Origin: Anisodus tanguticus
Taxonomy: Eukaryota; Streptophyta; Magnoliopsida; Solanales; Solanaceae
Direction: 5' to 3'
Length of the DNA: 64,000 nt
Assembly: GCA_034509755.1 (NCBI GenBank)
Contig: CM067541.1
Coordinates: 7,180,001 to 7,244,000, forward strand
This document shows positions 24,506 through 35,933 of the stretch, piece by piece. The position numbers and the translations under genes are program-made. Numbering within the stretch: position 1 is the stretch's first letter; each line of letters begins with the position of its first letter. The notes beneath the pieces were generated by a model that had not been told where the DNA came from, ran no database searches, and saw only the letters and a program-made list of their open reading frames with translations.

Positions 24506-26899
24506 CATTCTAAAGTAATCTCTTTTTGTGCTTGAGCAAAATAATAAGTTATAGATGAACATTGTATATCAAGCACATCCGAAGCGAATGAAGATATACC
24601 ACGACCTACCTCACGGAGAGATAAAATGACAAAGGAAACACATGTGGTATAAAAGTATTGCAACACGTACCCGTCGTACGTAGAAAAATCGTGAATAAGT
24701 TGATTAAATATCCAAAAGGAAGTAGAGTAGAATATTTTCTACCATAACCACATTAATACATTATGGTTAGTTGATATGATTTCCCCAAAGGAAATAAACA
24801 TTAATGTTTCTCTTCCTGAAGGATGTGATTACTATGTGGTTGCCGTTTTGATACAAAATATTCAAATGTTAATGACTAATCTCCCCGAAGGAGACATTGA
24901 AATACTTAAGTTTAGAACTTAGTGTTTACTTTTCGTTATTTATGAATTTATAATTATCTTTAAATGTTCATTTGTTTTTCGTTTTCTTTAATCACACCAG
25001 TAGTGTCTAACCAAAGTTTATTTCATGATACCAGCAGTATCTAAGCAATATTTAATATTATAAAATTAATGATTAGGATCTCTAGAAGAGCTAATTGTTT
25101 GTTTACAAGAATGATGACACTAGTAGTGTTCAAATAATATCTCGTTTTAATGAATAAATTGAAATCTCTCGAAGAGGTTAGATGTGATTTTACCATTCAT
25201 CATAGATCGTAATTGTTACGATCGGAACACAAATTACACTAAACCTGAAGTTTACTAGCAATAAAATGGTTATCATATTGAAATTACAAATGATTGGGAG
25301 ATTGAATATCTTCAAGTACTACGGGTAAGAACTACATATATGAAACATTACCCAAGCATGATGAGATCACATGCCACAATAAACCAGAAGTTTATTGACA
25401 AAAAAATCTCATGCAATAGTAAACCAGACGTTTATTAAAACAAATAGCACTCATCGGGGTAGAATTGAAGTTTACTAGTGCAAATAATTTTATCAGTTGA
25501 CGTGACAATTTTGGTTGTCCTGATTTGAATATGATGTGCTAAGTTTGTATTCAAAATATATTGAAAAACTAGAAGATTCTTCAAGAACTTATTTACTTGT
25601 TCTCATGATAAGTTGATTACACTCGCTAATGTTGGGATTGAAGTCCCTAAAATCTGAAAAATATAAAAGGTGAATAAGGGCCCGTTCACCTGCAATGTGA
25701 TGTCTTAAATAGATGGATCTATGAGACGGTCACATGTGCGTTTATTGTCAACTTGCATTTTGACATTTACAAAGTTGCTTGCTCAAAATGATTGAGTTGA
25801 GAGCACAATTTTCAGATTATGTAATCAAGACAATTCATCTTGATAATGCTGATTTATATTCAAATTGGTTTAGCGTTGAATGCCTCGAGTGTATAGCTAA
25901 ACCATTGCATACGAGAACAAAGTTTTATGTGTTGGTATGAGATATGATATATTGCATACAACGACGTTTGTATGCTTCAGACCAATAAATTATGATAAAT
26001 TCTCCTCCATAATTGGTTCAAGGTCAGACTCCAGATGTTTCCATCTCATAGTTTTTATTATGCAGTATATGATTAAGAAATCTATCACGATGCACACAAA
26101 TGGATTTCCCAAAAGAATGTGGAAATGTATATTAGTTTTTCTAACATAAGAGGGAGAGAATAAGCAGTTAAGAGATATTTTGTGAATTATCATCAGTATG
26201 ATCCTCGCTCAAGAGATAATTCAAGTCAAATGATAGAAGCATTTGTTGACCCAACTATTTCATATTTCATCTGCAAAATGCTTCAAAATATCGCTGAAGG
26301 ACAAGATTTACAACATGCATGAAGCATGGTAGATCAATCGGTTCCAAATGCAATAATCCTTGGAAAAAAAGAGAGCAAATGATCATATAAAGGGGCAATG
26401 TGCTCTTGAAGAGCTTACAACATAACACTTCAAAAAACCTCATAAGAGGTTCAAGTACCTAAAAATAATGAAGTGATGAAATGTCAGTAAGTTGTGTCGA
26501 ATTGCGAACCGATAAAAAATGGTATATCATCGATGATATCTTTTGATACAATGCCACCATTAAGGTGACTTTGTCCATAGAAATCATTTCAAACCGTCCA
26601 AGAATGTTATTTTCTCCGAAATCACGTCTGTTTAAATTTTCTTCATGTTTGAAAAATAGTTTTTTTTTCAAAAGGCATATCTAGTAGTAATGTAATTGCG
26701 TTCTTTCTCCCTCAGAAACAAAAATCATCAAATGCTACAACCATCCGAACACGTTTCTTTTAAGTTTTAACACCGTTTTTCAGAAAAAACATTATTCCAT
26801 AAGTTGTCCAACTCACTGCTTAATTATTTTAACCATCTCAAAGCACTAACTATTCAAGGTACTCAACCTTCCTGCACAATACAAATTCAGCATTTATGA

Positions 26900-27447
26900 A
26901 ATGATATTAATCCCTTGAAATGTTTTGGACATTTCTTGCTTGGAACTATTACGAGTATGACCAGCAAAATAATTATCTTTGCATTCAATCAAGCATATAA
27001 AAAAAAAAGCTTTACAAAATAATACTTCAAGGAGAATGAGGTTAAGGAAGATATTATTGTCAGATTTGTCAGCATGAACTCTAATGAATCGAAAATCGTA
27101 CCTTTGTATATATATACAATATAAATTATGTATTGGACGATTATATCCAATATAATATAAAGTCGATCAATTGGTATATATCTACTAATTTATGGATCTT
27201 TTTTTTTTATAAAATATAAACTTATGGGCCAAGTTTTATATTTAAAAAAATTTGAAATCATGATTTGAAATCTCAAATCACACCTTTGTGGATGATTTGG
27301 GATTTCAAACCATGACATGAAGTTGAAGTTCAAGTTATGTCCAAATTGCATAAACAAACGTGATTTGAAATCAAATTAGGTTCTCTTTTTGGTTTCAGTC
27401 TTGATGTTCATCATGTATATTGGGGTCATTCCGTATTGTAGGGGTAC
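26900..27447. other. Intergenic, no gene seen
   Basis: AT-rich. Around 27250-27390 there are several inverted and direct copies of ATTTGAAATC, suggesting a small MITE remnant; its ends could not be defined. Confidence 0.5.
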
Positions 27448-27937
27448 TTAATAAACAACATCAACCCAGTGAAATTCCACAACTGAGGGTCTGGGGAGAG
27501 TAGAGTATACGCAGACCTTACCTTTACCTTGGTAGGTAGAGAGACTATTTCCGAAAGACTTTCGCCTCAAGAGAAAACATAAGCAAAAGTAAAAGAAACA
27601 TCCAGACCCGAACAATAAAGTTAAAGTAGTATGAAGAGTGACAAAAGCGAATAAGCCATAATAAAGCATTCTGAAAAAAAGAAGAAGTAACTATATCAGG
27701 TAAATAAGATAATTGAAGTACACGAAACAACATATAGCAACAAAAATCACAGGACTTGAAAATATAAAACAATATTGCGCCTACTAGTATGGTAGGCTAA
27801 GCGGGGCTACAATAATAATATTACAATTACTATTATGTAAGCGTAAGTAGGACTACGCTCAACTGACTTTTACCCTAATTCGTATCTTCCACAACCCCTA
27901 TCTAAGGTCATCACTCAGTAAGTTACACCTGCGTTTA
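27448..27937 (-). mobile_element. 5'-truncated RTE-type LINE 3' end
   Basis: The plus strand begins AACAACATCAACCCAGTG, the reverse complement of the TTG-rich RTE tail, followed by the GAAATTCCAC..GTGGGTCTGGGG-type module and CTTACC..TACCTTGGTAGGTAGAG. The same order occurs at 38036-38946. Only the 3' UTR and the last codons of the RT ORF remain (about 27840-27930). Confidence 0.8.
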
Positions 27938-28464
27938 TATTCAGGGGTCGAATCCAACACTTTTGATTAGCATGAATGAATACCACTTCATCATTAACCC
28001 TCCTAATTCAACTCTTAAGATGAGGACATGCATACCAACCATTATAAATGTTTTACAAAATTTTCAATTATTTCAATTTCTGCAACAATGAAATTTCCGT
28101 TGCAAAGCAAAACATTTAGGCTTCTGATATAATTACATTTAAATTTGTTAATGGTATTCATTTTAGTGCAAGCTTGTCTTTTGTCTATTTTTGATGTCTT
28201 GGTACAGTTTTTGAGATTTTTCTCCACACTTAATAAACATACTTTATGAAATATTTGATAGAGACTAATACTCATTTTTAACAAATTTAAAGTATCAAAA
28301 CTTCTCATATATATATATATATATATATACAAAAATAAGAGACAACTTTTGTTATTTTCTACAAAACGTGTTTTATTACTTGTCCTATCACCCACTCCCA
28401 GCCTTTAAGAATAAAAAAATTGGCAAGACAAGCAATTATTAAAGCTTCTTCAATCCTAGTCGCC

Positions 28465-28470
28465 CACGTG
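28465..28470 (+). promoter_or_regulatory. G-box / ABRE-like element upstream of VPE
   Basis: CACGTG in the context CCCACGTGTC, 110 bp upstream of the VPE start codon; this matches the ABA-responsive element core. Function is inferred from position only. Confidence 0.45.
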
Positions 28471-28528
28471 TCAAATCCATTGAATATTGTAATTGAAGTG
28501 AACTGTGGATATTTTCTGTATTACCTGT

Positions 28529-28536
28529 TATAAATA
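28529..28536 (+). promoter_or_regulatory. TATA box candidate for VPE
   Basis: TATAAATA 46 bp upstream of ATG 28575. If used, the 5' UTR would be only about 15 nt, so a start further upstream is possible. Confidence 0.5.
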
Positions 28537-28574
28537 TAGAAACTTTACTTTACTTTTTATTGCCAATTCTAATA

Positions 28575-31500
28575 ATGATGATTCACGTTGCCGGAATATT
28601 CTTCATCGTTGGACTTTCCGTCATTGCCGCCGTTGAAGGACGTAATGTTTTGAAACTTCCGTCGGAAGCTTCTAGATTCTTCGATAACGCCGTTAATGAT
28701 TCTGTTGGAACTAGATGGGCCGTCCTTCTTGCCGGATCAAGTGGTTATTGGAATTATAGACATCAGGTTATTATTTCCACTATTTTTCCTTTAGAGTGCT
28801 TTTATTTTATATTGCAATTTTGTTTTCATCAGTACAACAACAACAACAATAACCCAGGGAAATCCCATAACGTGGGTTTGTTTTCATCAGTATGAGTTTG
28901 TTTTCCTTTTGATCTATTTTGTTTGTTTACTACCTCCGTCTCAATTTATATGACGTAGTTTGAGTGAGCACGCAGTTTAAGAAATAAAGGAAGAATTTTG
29001 AATCTTGTGGTCTAAAACAAGTTAAAATATTTGTGTGGGTATAAATTATCTCGTTAAGCATAAAAGTTAAAGTTTAAAGTTAAATTATTGTCAAATAAGA
29101 AAATGTCTCAGCAATGACTAAAAGGAAAGTTTATAAATTGGGACAGAGGGAGTATATAATATCTGGATATAGGTACGTGTTGTTTTAAATACTATGTGCA
29201 TAGATGGTTGCTGTTTTGGTTAATAAAAGGGCAGCCCGGTGATGCTATGCGCAGGGCCCGGGAAAGGACCAGACCACAAGGGTCTATTGTACACAGGCTT
29301 AACTCACATTTCTGCAAGAGGTTTCCACGGCTTGAATCCATGATCTTGCGAGTTAGAAACGTGTACTTGGATGCAGTTTTCATTGTATATTTTTATGTGT
29401 TCACGAGTTCTAGGTTTTCATGTGATGTAAATTCGAAGCTCGGGAACCTAGTAAAAGATTTTTACTGCACTTACTAGAATTTGGACTTTGGTTATATTGT
29501 ATAGTACTTGTTAGAATCAAGAGTTATGAAATGAAAATTATTTGGGCGCAGTGTAATACTTGGAAAAGCTAAAGAGCTAAGCTTTCATCATTATTACTGG
29601 TGATCACGAGAAAAGAGAAAAATTCCCAGTTGAATTTCTTATAATATCATTTCAGACTTGTGGGCACTCTCCCAGAGATTTTCTATTTCTTATTTAGATT
29701 CTTTTCTTCTATTTGTCTTGTCTCGAGCAGTTTGTATGGACGACCGTTTTCATGTGAATTTTGCCATGCCCACAAAAGAAATTAAAATAGCTGGTGTTGG
29801 TCAGATCTTAATGTACTAGATAATTTGATAGTCTGGAACATGTGATCCTTTTGTTATTTTAAGTCCTCATCCGTTGGTGGTACATTTGACAAATGGAGCC
29901 TTTCTTGTACCACAGTTTTACCAAAAATATGCTTCTCGGTAGCTTTCAAAGCTTGTGAAAGTCATCCAGTTATGAAACCAGCCATTTAAAAAACAAATCA
30001 GTTGGTAAAGAGTTTTGCTAAGACAGCATTTTCTTCTTTGATAAATCAGATTTGGGACTATAGAATGGAATAACCTGCTCCTAACTGTATCATTGTGGAC
30101 TTTAAAAAAGGGCAGCCCGGTGCACTAAGCTCCCGCTATGTGCGGGGATTGTGGACTTTCTTTATAATTTTTCTTTTCTCATAGCTTTACCTAAAAGTCT
30201 TGTCAACCTTGACTTTCATATCAGGCTGATGTATGCCACGCGTATCAGCTGTTGAGAAAAGGTGGTCTCAAAGATGAAAATATTATTGTGTTCATGTATG
30301 ATGATATTGCTTACAATCAAGAGAACCCAAGACCAGGAGTGATCATTAATAGTCCTGCTGGCGAGGATGTTTACAAAGGAGTTCCTAAGGTAGGTGTTTT
30401 TTGTCATAGTTTAGTACATACCTTAACGATACTCCTGTCTCATGTGCTATCTCTTGAGGCAGGATTACACTGGAGATGATGTTAATGTGCACAACTTTTT
30501 AGCTGTTCTCCTTGGTAACAAAACTGCTCTTACTGGAGGTAGCGGAAAGGTGGTGGGCAGTGGTCCAAATGATCATATTTTCGTATTCTATAGTGATCAT
30601 GGTGGCCCTGGTGTGCTTGGTAAGTAGCTTATTTATGTCTCTTTTGATTGTTGCTTTGCTTTCTTTATCTTGCGCTATTAGACTAATTTGTCATGAAATG
30701 TTTGATCACCTTATATTAAGGCTTGCATCTAAACCTCCAACACTAGACCTTTATGTTTATTGAATATGAATGATGTCTATTCATTCTGGTTCTAGTTAGG
30801 CAAGCAAATAATCTTTATTTAATATTATCTCTGGTTCTTATCTGCTGAATCTGCTGATACCTTTGAACATTCTGTTTGCCATTTGAGTTCAGTATGCCAA
30901 TTGGTTTACCAATAGAAATTGTGGTATTGATCCCCTAATCCAACCTCTCCCCCAACCCCGAACCAAATATATCAGGCAAAATATCTCTAAGAAAAAAAAA
31001 CTTTATACTCATGATTCCAATATCACGAATTGACCTTTCCTCTACCATCCTAATTGGCAATGACATGTCTAATTTGTATAAATATAGACAGCTACGGTGA
31101 ATAAAATCAACAGTACAAAGCTTAAATATAATCTCTATCTTGTCACTTTATAGTGTCTATTCATAAACCTCCTTTACTTTCAGTCGTTAAGCTTTGAAGT
31201 GAACCCTTCCCAGGACCACGCACATAGCGGGAGCTTAGTGCACCGGGCTGTCCTTTTAAGGCTTTGAAGTGAGCACCTCTGTCTGTAATTCTATTATTTT
31301 GTGGATCAATGAGAAAGTGGTACTTTCTTGGACGTGAATTTTAACAGATATAAGATATTTAGATAAAATACCAATCCTTTTAAGTGTTTTGTGTTTTCTG
31401 TCTGTCAATTATAGTTTCATAAACTTGGTTTATGGCATTATAGGTTGGATACATTATGTCACTACCATTTTTACATAACTACTATACTGTCATGTATACT

Positions 31501-34484
31501 AGGGATGCCTACCAGTCCTCATCTCTATGCAAGTGATCTGATTGATGCGTTGAAAAAGAAGCATGCCGCTGGGACATATAAAAGCTTGGTGAGCTGTTAT
31601 ATTCAATGCAATTTGTAATATTTGTAAGTCTCTTTCTCATTCTCCCTTTATTTTTTAATTATTTATTCTTTTTGTTTACCATTTCCAGGTACTGTACATT
31701 GAAGCTTGTGAGTCTGGAAGTATATTTGAGGGCCTTCTTCCTAAAGGTCTAAATATTTATGCCACAACAGCTTCAAATGCTGTAGAGAGCAGCTGGGGAA
31801 CCTATTGTCCTGGAGAATATCCTAGTCCTCCTCCAGAATATGAGACCTGCCTGGGTGACTTGTATGCTGTTTCCTGGATGGAGGACAGGTACCTGCAGCT
31901 TCTGAACTTTGCTAGCCATTTCATACTATTAATGTCAAGAGCTGAATGTTTTTGAGTTTTACTTGTTTTATTGTTAAATGACTATGAAGATTGTTCTTGT
32001 CCTTTTTTCCCTGGGTTGCCTGAAATTCTTGAGATATGTTGATTTATTATTTCCTCAAGTCCTAGAGGTTGAACTGTTCTTATATTCCATGCAGAAGATG
32101 CCAACAGCTAACTAAAACACATGCATGTGAGTTGTGACTTGCCAATGCAAGAAGGGACTTGTTATACGTGGATTTCTGTTTCCGTTACTTGTGCTTTTTA
32201 AATTTGGATTTTACATCATGCTCTGGATCTCAAGTTTAAAAAACTGTGATTCTGCTTATAAATGATCATATGCTTTGATGCTGACCGATTCTGTGTCTCT
32301 ATATCTGAGCAGTGAATTGTACAATTTGCGGACTGAAAATTTGAGGCAGCAGTATCACCTGGTAAGTCCTTTTAGACATTGAGAATTGGGTCACTTGCTG
32401 ATGTGGTAGTTTAGAAAGTAAATATTATAACAAAATAAGGAATTTAGAATGCTGAAGCAAATGTTTCACTGCTGTTAAAAGCGAGAAGAAGAAAGGGGTT
32501 TCACGAGTAACTTCTGATGATGTAGTTTCTCTCTATGCTTTATTATGATGCCATTTAAATATTTTGTGTAGTTACGTCTCTACTGCTGGTTTTTTGCAGG
32601 TCAAAAAGAGAACTGCTAATGGAAATTCTGCTTATGGTTCCCATGTCATGCAATTTGGTGATCTACAACTGAGTATGGATTCTCTGTTCATGTATATGGG
32701 TACAAATCCTTCAAATGACAACTACACTTACGTGGATGACAATTCCTTGGGGGCATCATCAAAGGCTGTCAACCAGCGTGATGCAGATCTTTTGCATTTC
32801 TGGGACAAGGTAGGCTCCAACAGTTTTCGTGCTTTTTTTGCTAGAACTCAGAGATTCCTGAGGTTGAGGAAAATGAGTTTGCACTACACATAAGAAGCAA
32901 AAATATCAAATACTAGCTTTAATGTCTTGAAGCACATTAGTCATCGGTATACAATAACATACCCAGTGAAATCCCACAAAGTGGGAAAAGAGGGATGCAA
33001 CACGAGGACTTCCTAGGGGGTCACCCATCCTAGTACAAGCTTTAATGTCTTGAAGCACATTGATCATATGTCCTCTTTAAATAATATTGTTGCACCATGT
33101 TGCAACCAAGGGTGCTTTGTTTGATAACATATTAATGTGGTATACCTGTTTCCAAAAAGACTCTAGCGTAACATTTATGAACAATATTGATGCTAAACAG
33201 GCAGTACTGAATTTAGTTCATGTCTCTATGTTGTCACTTTCTATTACTCTCTCCTTCCTAATTTATATGACACTCCATTTTATGATGTACAAGTTTTTTT
33301 ATGCTATTCCATTAATAATATTATCCTATACAACTTCATGGCTTTCAAAAGTCAAATACATTTAATGTTCTAATTTTAAACTTTTACTATTTTTTCTCCA
33401 CCTAACTAATTTTTCATTCATAATTTTAATACGTATTAAATTTGTAAAGATGTTTTTCTAGTAAACTAACTTTTTCAATTATTAATTTAATATTTTCTTC
33501 CATTGCCACCAATAATCTTAAACGCGTGTCTACTCAAACATTGTCATATGAAAAAAAAGGACCCAAGGAGTATTATATTTTATAATAGTCTAAAAGATTC
33601 AATAGTTCATACAACTCGGCTAATTTGTAGTAACATGTCAGATTTTAACTCAGGAATTTGATTGATATTCCAATGTGAAAGAAGGAAAAGATAGTCTTTG
33701 ACTTCCCATGGGTAGTCTGACCACTCTTTTGGTCTCGGCTTAGTCTAATCGGGGAAATTTAATGGTTGTTCCAAGGTTGCGCTAAGCTGCAATGCGATAT
33801 CTTTAACAAGGAACATATTGTAATTCTCGGGTCTTATGTGTTTATGTATTAATTGACTGCTATGCCTATGATGCCACAATGAGCTGTGTAGCCATTGTGC
33901 CTCTGATGTGAAATGCATTATTGCTGACTTCCTCAATGCTGGGCAGTTCCGCAAGGCTCCTGAAGGCTCTGCTAGGAAATTTGAAGCTCAGAAACAATTC
34001 ACCGAAGCTATGTCACACAGAATGCACCTAGACAATAGCATTGCCCTTGTTGGTAAGCTTCTGTTTGGAATTCAAAAAGGTCCTGAGGTGCTGAAGCATG
34101 TTCGATCTGCTGGTCAGCCTCTTGTTGATGACTGGGCCTGCCTTAAATCCTTTGTAAGCACAAAAAAATCCGCAATCTCATAGAGTTGCTTAATTGTTTG
34201 AGATTTGGTTCATCATCGTAGCTTGATTGAATGCACGGAACACAATTAGATTTTCGTGGCTTTTATGCCTCGGGACTCGAACTAATTTATCCTATGTGCA
34301 GGTACGAACATTTGAGACACACTGTGGATCGTTATCCCAATATGGAATGAAACACATGCGCTCCATTGCAAATATATGTAATGCTGGAATTAAGATGGAG
34401 CAGATGGTGGAGGCATCGGCACAAGCTTGTCCTAGCGTCCCCTCCAATACTTGGAGTTCCCTCGACGGGGGTTTTAGTGCATAA
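28575..34484 (+). CDS. VPE: Vacuolar processing enzyme (legumain, C13 cysteine protease), complete
   Basis: Asn-specific vacuolar protease that matures storage and vacuolar proteins and acts as a caspase-1-like executor of plant cell death. Exons: 28575-28766, 30225-30389, 30463-30619, 31503-31588, 31689-31888, 32313-32361, 32600-32809, 33947-34153, 34302-34484. All junctions are GT-AG and in frame, giving about 482 residues, normal for the family. An N-terminal signal peptide (about residues 1-22) ends near AAVEG. Catalytic His165 lies in YSDHGGPG and Cys207 in YIEACESGS; GTRWAVLLAGS precedes them. N-glycosylation sequons are NKT at about 138 and NYT at about 324. The C-terminal prodomain (from about 340) has HWD..RKAPEGS-like sequence, CLKSFVRTFE and conserved cysteines, ending TAA 34482. 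Two adjacent ATGs (28575, 28578) start the ORF; either is possible. It most resembles vegetative or gamma-type VPEs, an assignment from memory. It is convergent with the MERIT40-like gene. Confidence 0.97.
28835..28873 (-). mobile_element. 39-bp RTE-tail insertion in VPE intron 1, with target-site duplication
   Basis: Only the 3' hairpin and TTG tail of the RTE family: the plus strand reads CAACAACAACAATAACCC, then GGGAAATCCCATAACGTGGG. It is flanked by a 16-bp direct repeat TTTGTTTTCATCAGTA at 28819-28834 and 28874-28889. Confidence 0.85.
28930..29154. mobile_element. Stowaway-like MITE in VPE intron 1
   Basis: Ends TACTACCTCCGTCTCAATTTAT and ATAAATTGGGACAGAGGGAGTA are near-perfect inverted repeats; 225 bp, AT-rich, no ORF, TA at both borders. 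Confidence 0.8.
29218..29360 (-). mobile_element. tRNA-derived SINE, 5'-truncated, VPE intron 1
   Basis: On the minus strand: B-box-like GGATTCAAGCC, AGAAATGTGAG, TGTACAATAGACCCTTGTGG, then CACCGGGCTGCCCTTTT at the 3' end. Same family as 36800-36972; the A-box end is missing. Confidence 0.8.
30104..30147 (-). mobile_element. 44-bp SINE 3'-end insertion, VPE intron 1
   Basis: The minus strand ends GCGGGAGCTTAGTGCACC, GGGCTGCCCTTTTTT. It is flanked by a 12-bp duplication ATTGTGGACTTT at 30092-30103 and 30148-30159. Confidence 0.85.
31203..31260 (+). mobile_element. 58-bp SINE 3'-end insertion, VPE intron 3
   Basis: CGCACATAGCGGGAGCTTAG then TGCACCGGGCTGTCCTTTT, flanked by GCTTTGAAGTGA at 31191-31202 and 31261-31272. 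Confidence 0.85.
32945..33037 (-). mobile_element. 5S rRNA 3'-end fused to an RTE tail, VPE intron 7
   Basis: Minus strand: about 46 nt matching the 3' end of plant 5S rRNA as I know it (TACTAGGATGGGTGACCCCC, then TAGGAAGTCCTCGTGTTGCA, TCCC; 33036-32991) run into CCCACTTTGTGGGATTTCAC, TGGGTATGTTATTG, the 3' hairpin and tail of the RTE LINEs in this window. The 93-bp insert lies between near-identical 30-bp direct repeats (32915-32944 and 33038-33067, two mismatches), a target-site duplication typical of LINE-mediated insertion. It is either a 5'-truncated 5S-derived SINE or a template-switch product. Confidence 0.8.
33244..33573. mobile_element. Stowaway-like MITE in VPE intron 7
   Basis: Left end TACTCTCTCCTTCCTAATTTAT and right end AAAAAAAAGGACCCAAGGAG TA are diverged inverted repeats; about 330 bp, AT-rich, no ORF. 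Confidence 0.65.
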
Positions 34485-35493
34485 ACGCCACGGAATGTGC
34501 AGTCTCACACTTTGATGCTGGTAATAGTAAAGCTACTATTAAGATTCATGTCCTGATTGTAAATTGTGATATGATGCTGGTATTAGTGAAGTTTTACCAT
34601 TATTGGTATCAAGACTCATGTCATGTATGTAAATTGGTGCTCTATTGGCATAATGGTTACTCTGTAAATACAGATGAAAAGCACACTTGTATCCTCTTTA
34701 ATATATTTGGGAGCACATTTCTCATTGTAAGTAAATGGTAGTCAGTAACATATTATTTCTCTTCAGGAACAAACTAAAGTCAAACCCATCGCGCAAATGG
34801 TCTTTTTGGAGGCCACCATTTAAATAGATTAATTTTAAAGGCAAAATGTAATCCACTTGGCTAACGGCGACATATTTTGAAGAGTAACCTAAAAGTGCCA
34901 TAGTTGATCATTGGGTTTTTAACAACTTTTTGTGTAACCAACCGGTTTGACATTCCCCGACTCAGAAATTTATTTTTCTTTATTCTTTTCCTTCAATTAT
35001 TAACAATGATTTCCTATTTCCAAATTGCACGTTTAATCATTTAAATCAAGGGTGCATGATGTATCAGCATTCACTTGCTTTCAAATTAAATTGATTTCGC
35101 TTAGCTTGTGCTCTACTTTGAAAATTTGTTAATCAATGTCATAAGATATGCCCGACAATATATGTTTCTCTTTTATCACAACAATAAGATATGCCAAAAG
35201 AAAATCATATGCAATGTATCAAATCATCTCATGTGATCTTAGCACTCTAGCAAGGCTTCAAGTTAATAAACAATAACAACTAGACTCACAGGCAAATATC
35301 TATACATATTTATCAAAATTTTTAATACATATACAGGGTTTGAAAAAAAGCTACTAGATTCACGTGAAATCATAGATTACAAGCTAGATCCACCTCCGTG
35401 CACACATTTACCTAACTTTAAAGGGAACAAAAACAGATGTTTTCCTTCAAACACAATTTTGGAAACTACTCTCTAAAACAAGATTACTTCTAG
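34485..35493. other. VPE 3' UTR and intergenic region
   Basis: VPE 3' UTR includes a repeated GATGCTGGTA(A/T)TAGT motif (34515, 34574), and AATATA-like polyadenylation signals near 34700. Beyond that AT-rich sequence with no further feature seen. Confidence 0.55.
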
Positions 35494-35630
35494 TAGGGGA
35501 ATCTTAGTAGCTTAGTTGGCTGGCTAACTGAACTCTCACCTTGTTGGTGAGGGTTTGATTCCCCACCTTGTAATCCCCTCACCCATTTCTCCTTCCCCTG
35601 TATAATAAAAACAATTTTTTTTTTTTTAAA
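35494..35630 (+). mobile_element. Full-length tRNA-derived SINE with 14-bp target-site duplication
   Basis: 137 bp: A-box-like TAGCTTAGTTGG at about 35508, B-box-like GGTTTGATTCC at about 35550, T-rich 3' end. It is flanked by AAGATTACTTCTAG at 35480-35493 and 35631-35644. It lies between the convergent VPE and MERIT40-like genes. Confidence 0.88.
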
Positions 35631-35933
35631 AAGATTACTTCTAGAAAAAGAAATACAAAGGGTCATAGACCTGTAGTAACCACAGCAGATCAGATGATTT
35701 TGCCAAGACCAAAAGAAGACAGCTCATCCATATTCTTAGATTTGCTTAGACTTAGCAACAAAAAGATTACTATACAGGAAGAAGTAGAGGTGGAAAGGAA
35801 GTGGGGAGTGGGGGGTTACATACTTGACCAGATTAGCTATCCACATTAGTCTCCATAGAACACTAAAACAAGAAGGATGAGAAACAGTACAACCAGGGAG
35901 AGAGTTGCTTTGATTTGTCAACTGTTTATGAAA

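Larger units (their letters stand above)
23155..26900 (+). mobile_element. Heavily decayed Ty1/copia element
   Basis: A probable 5' LTR at 23155-23342 (TGTTAG...TTTCA, with CTTATAAATAG TATA-like sequence at about 23229) is followed by AACACGTTATCAACAC. Integrase remnants at about 25660-25950 resemble IKGE.GPVH, then TRWSHVCLLSTC, FTKLLAQ.D.VESTIFRLCN, TIHLDNAD. Post-core remnants at 25937-26150 resemble RPI.YDKFS and TKWISQKNVEMYI. At about 26310-26390 is KHGRSIGSKCNNPWKKE. Every frame is riddled with stops, and no 3' LTR was found, so the right end is approximate. Confidence 0.6.

Noticed and set aside
28560..28574. Five-codon upstream extension of VPE from TTG
   Set aside because: Non-ATG start; ATG 28575/28578 fits the signal peptide.
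32991..33036. Functional 5S rRNA gene
   Set aside because: Only the 3' part is present, with no A box and no 5' half; it is a retroposed fragment.
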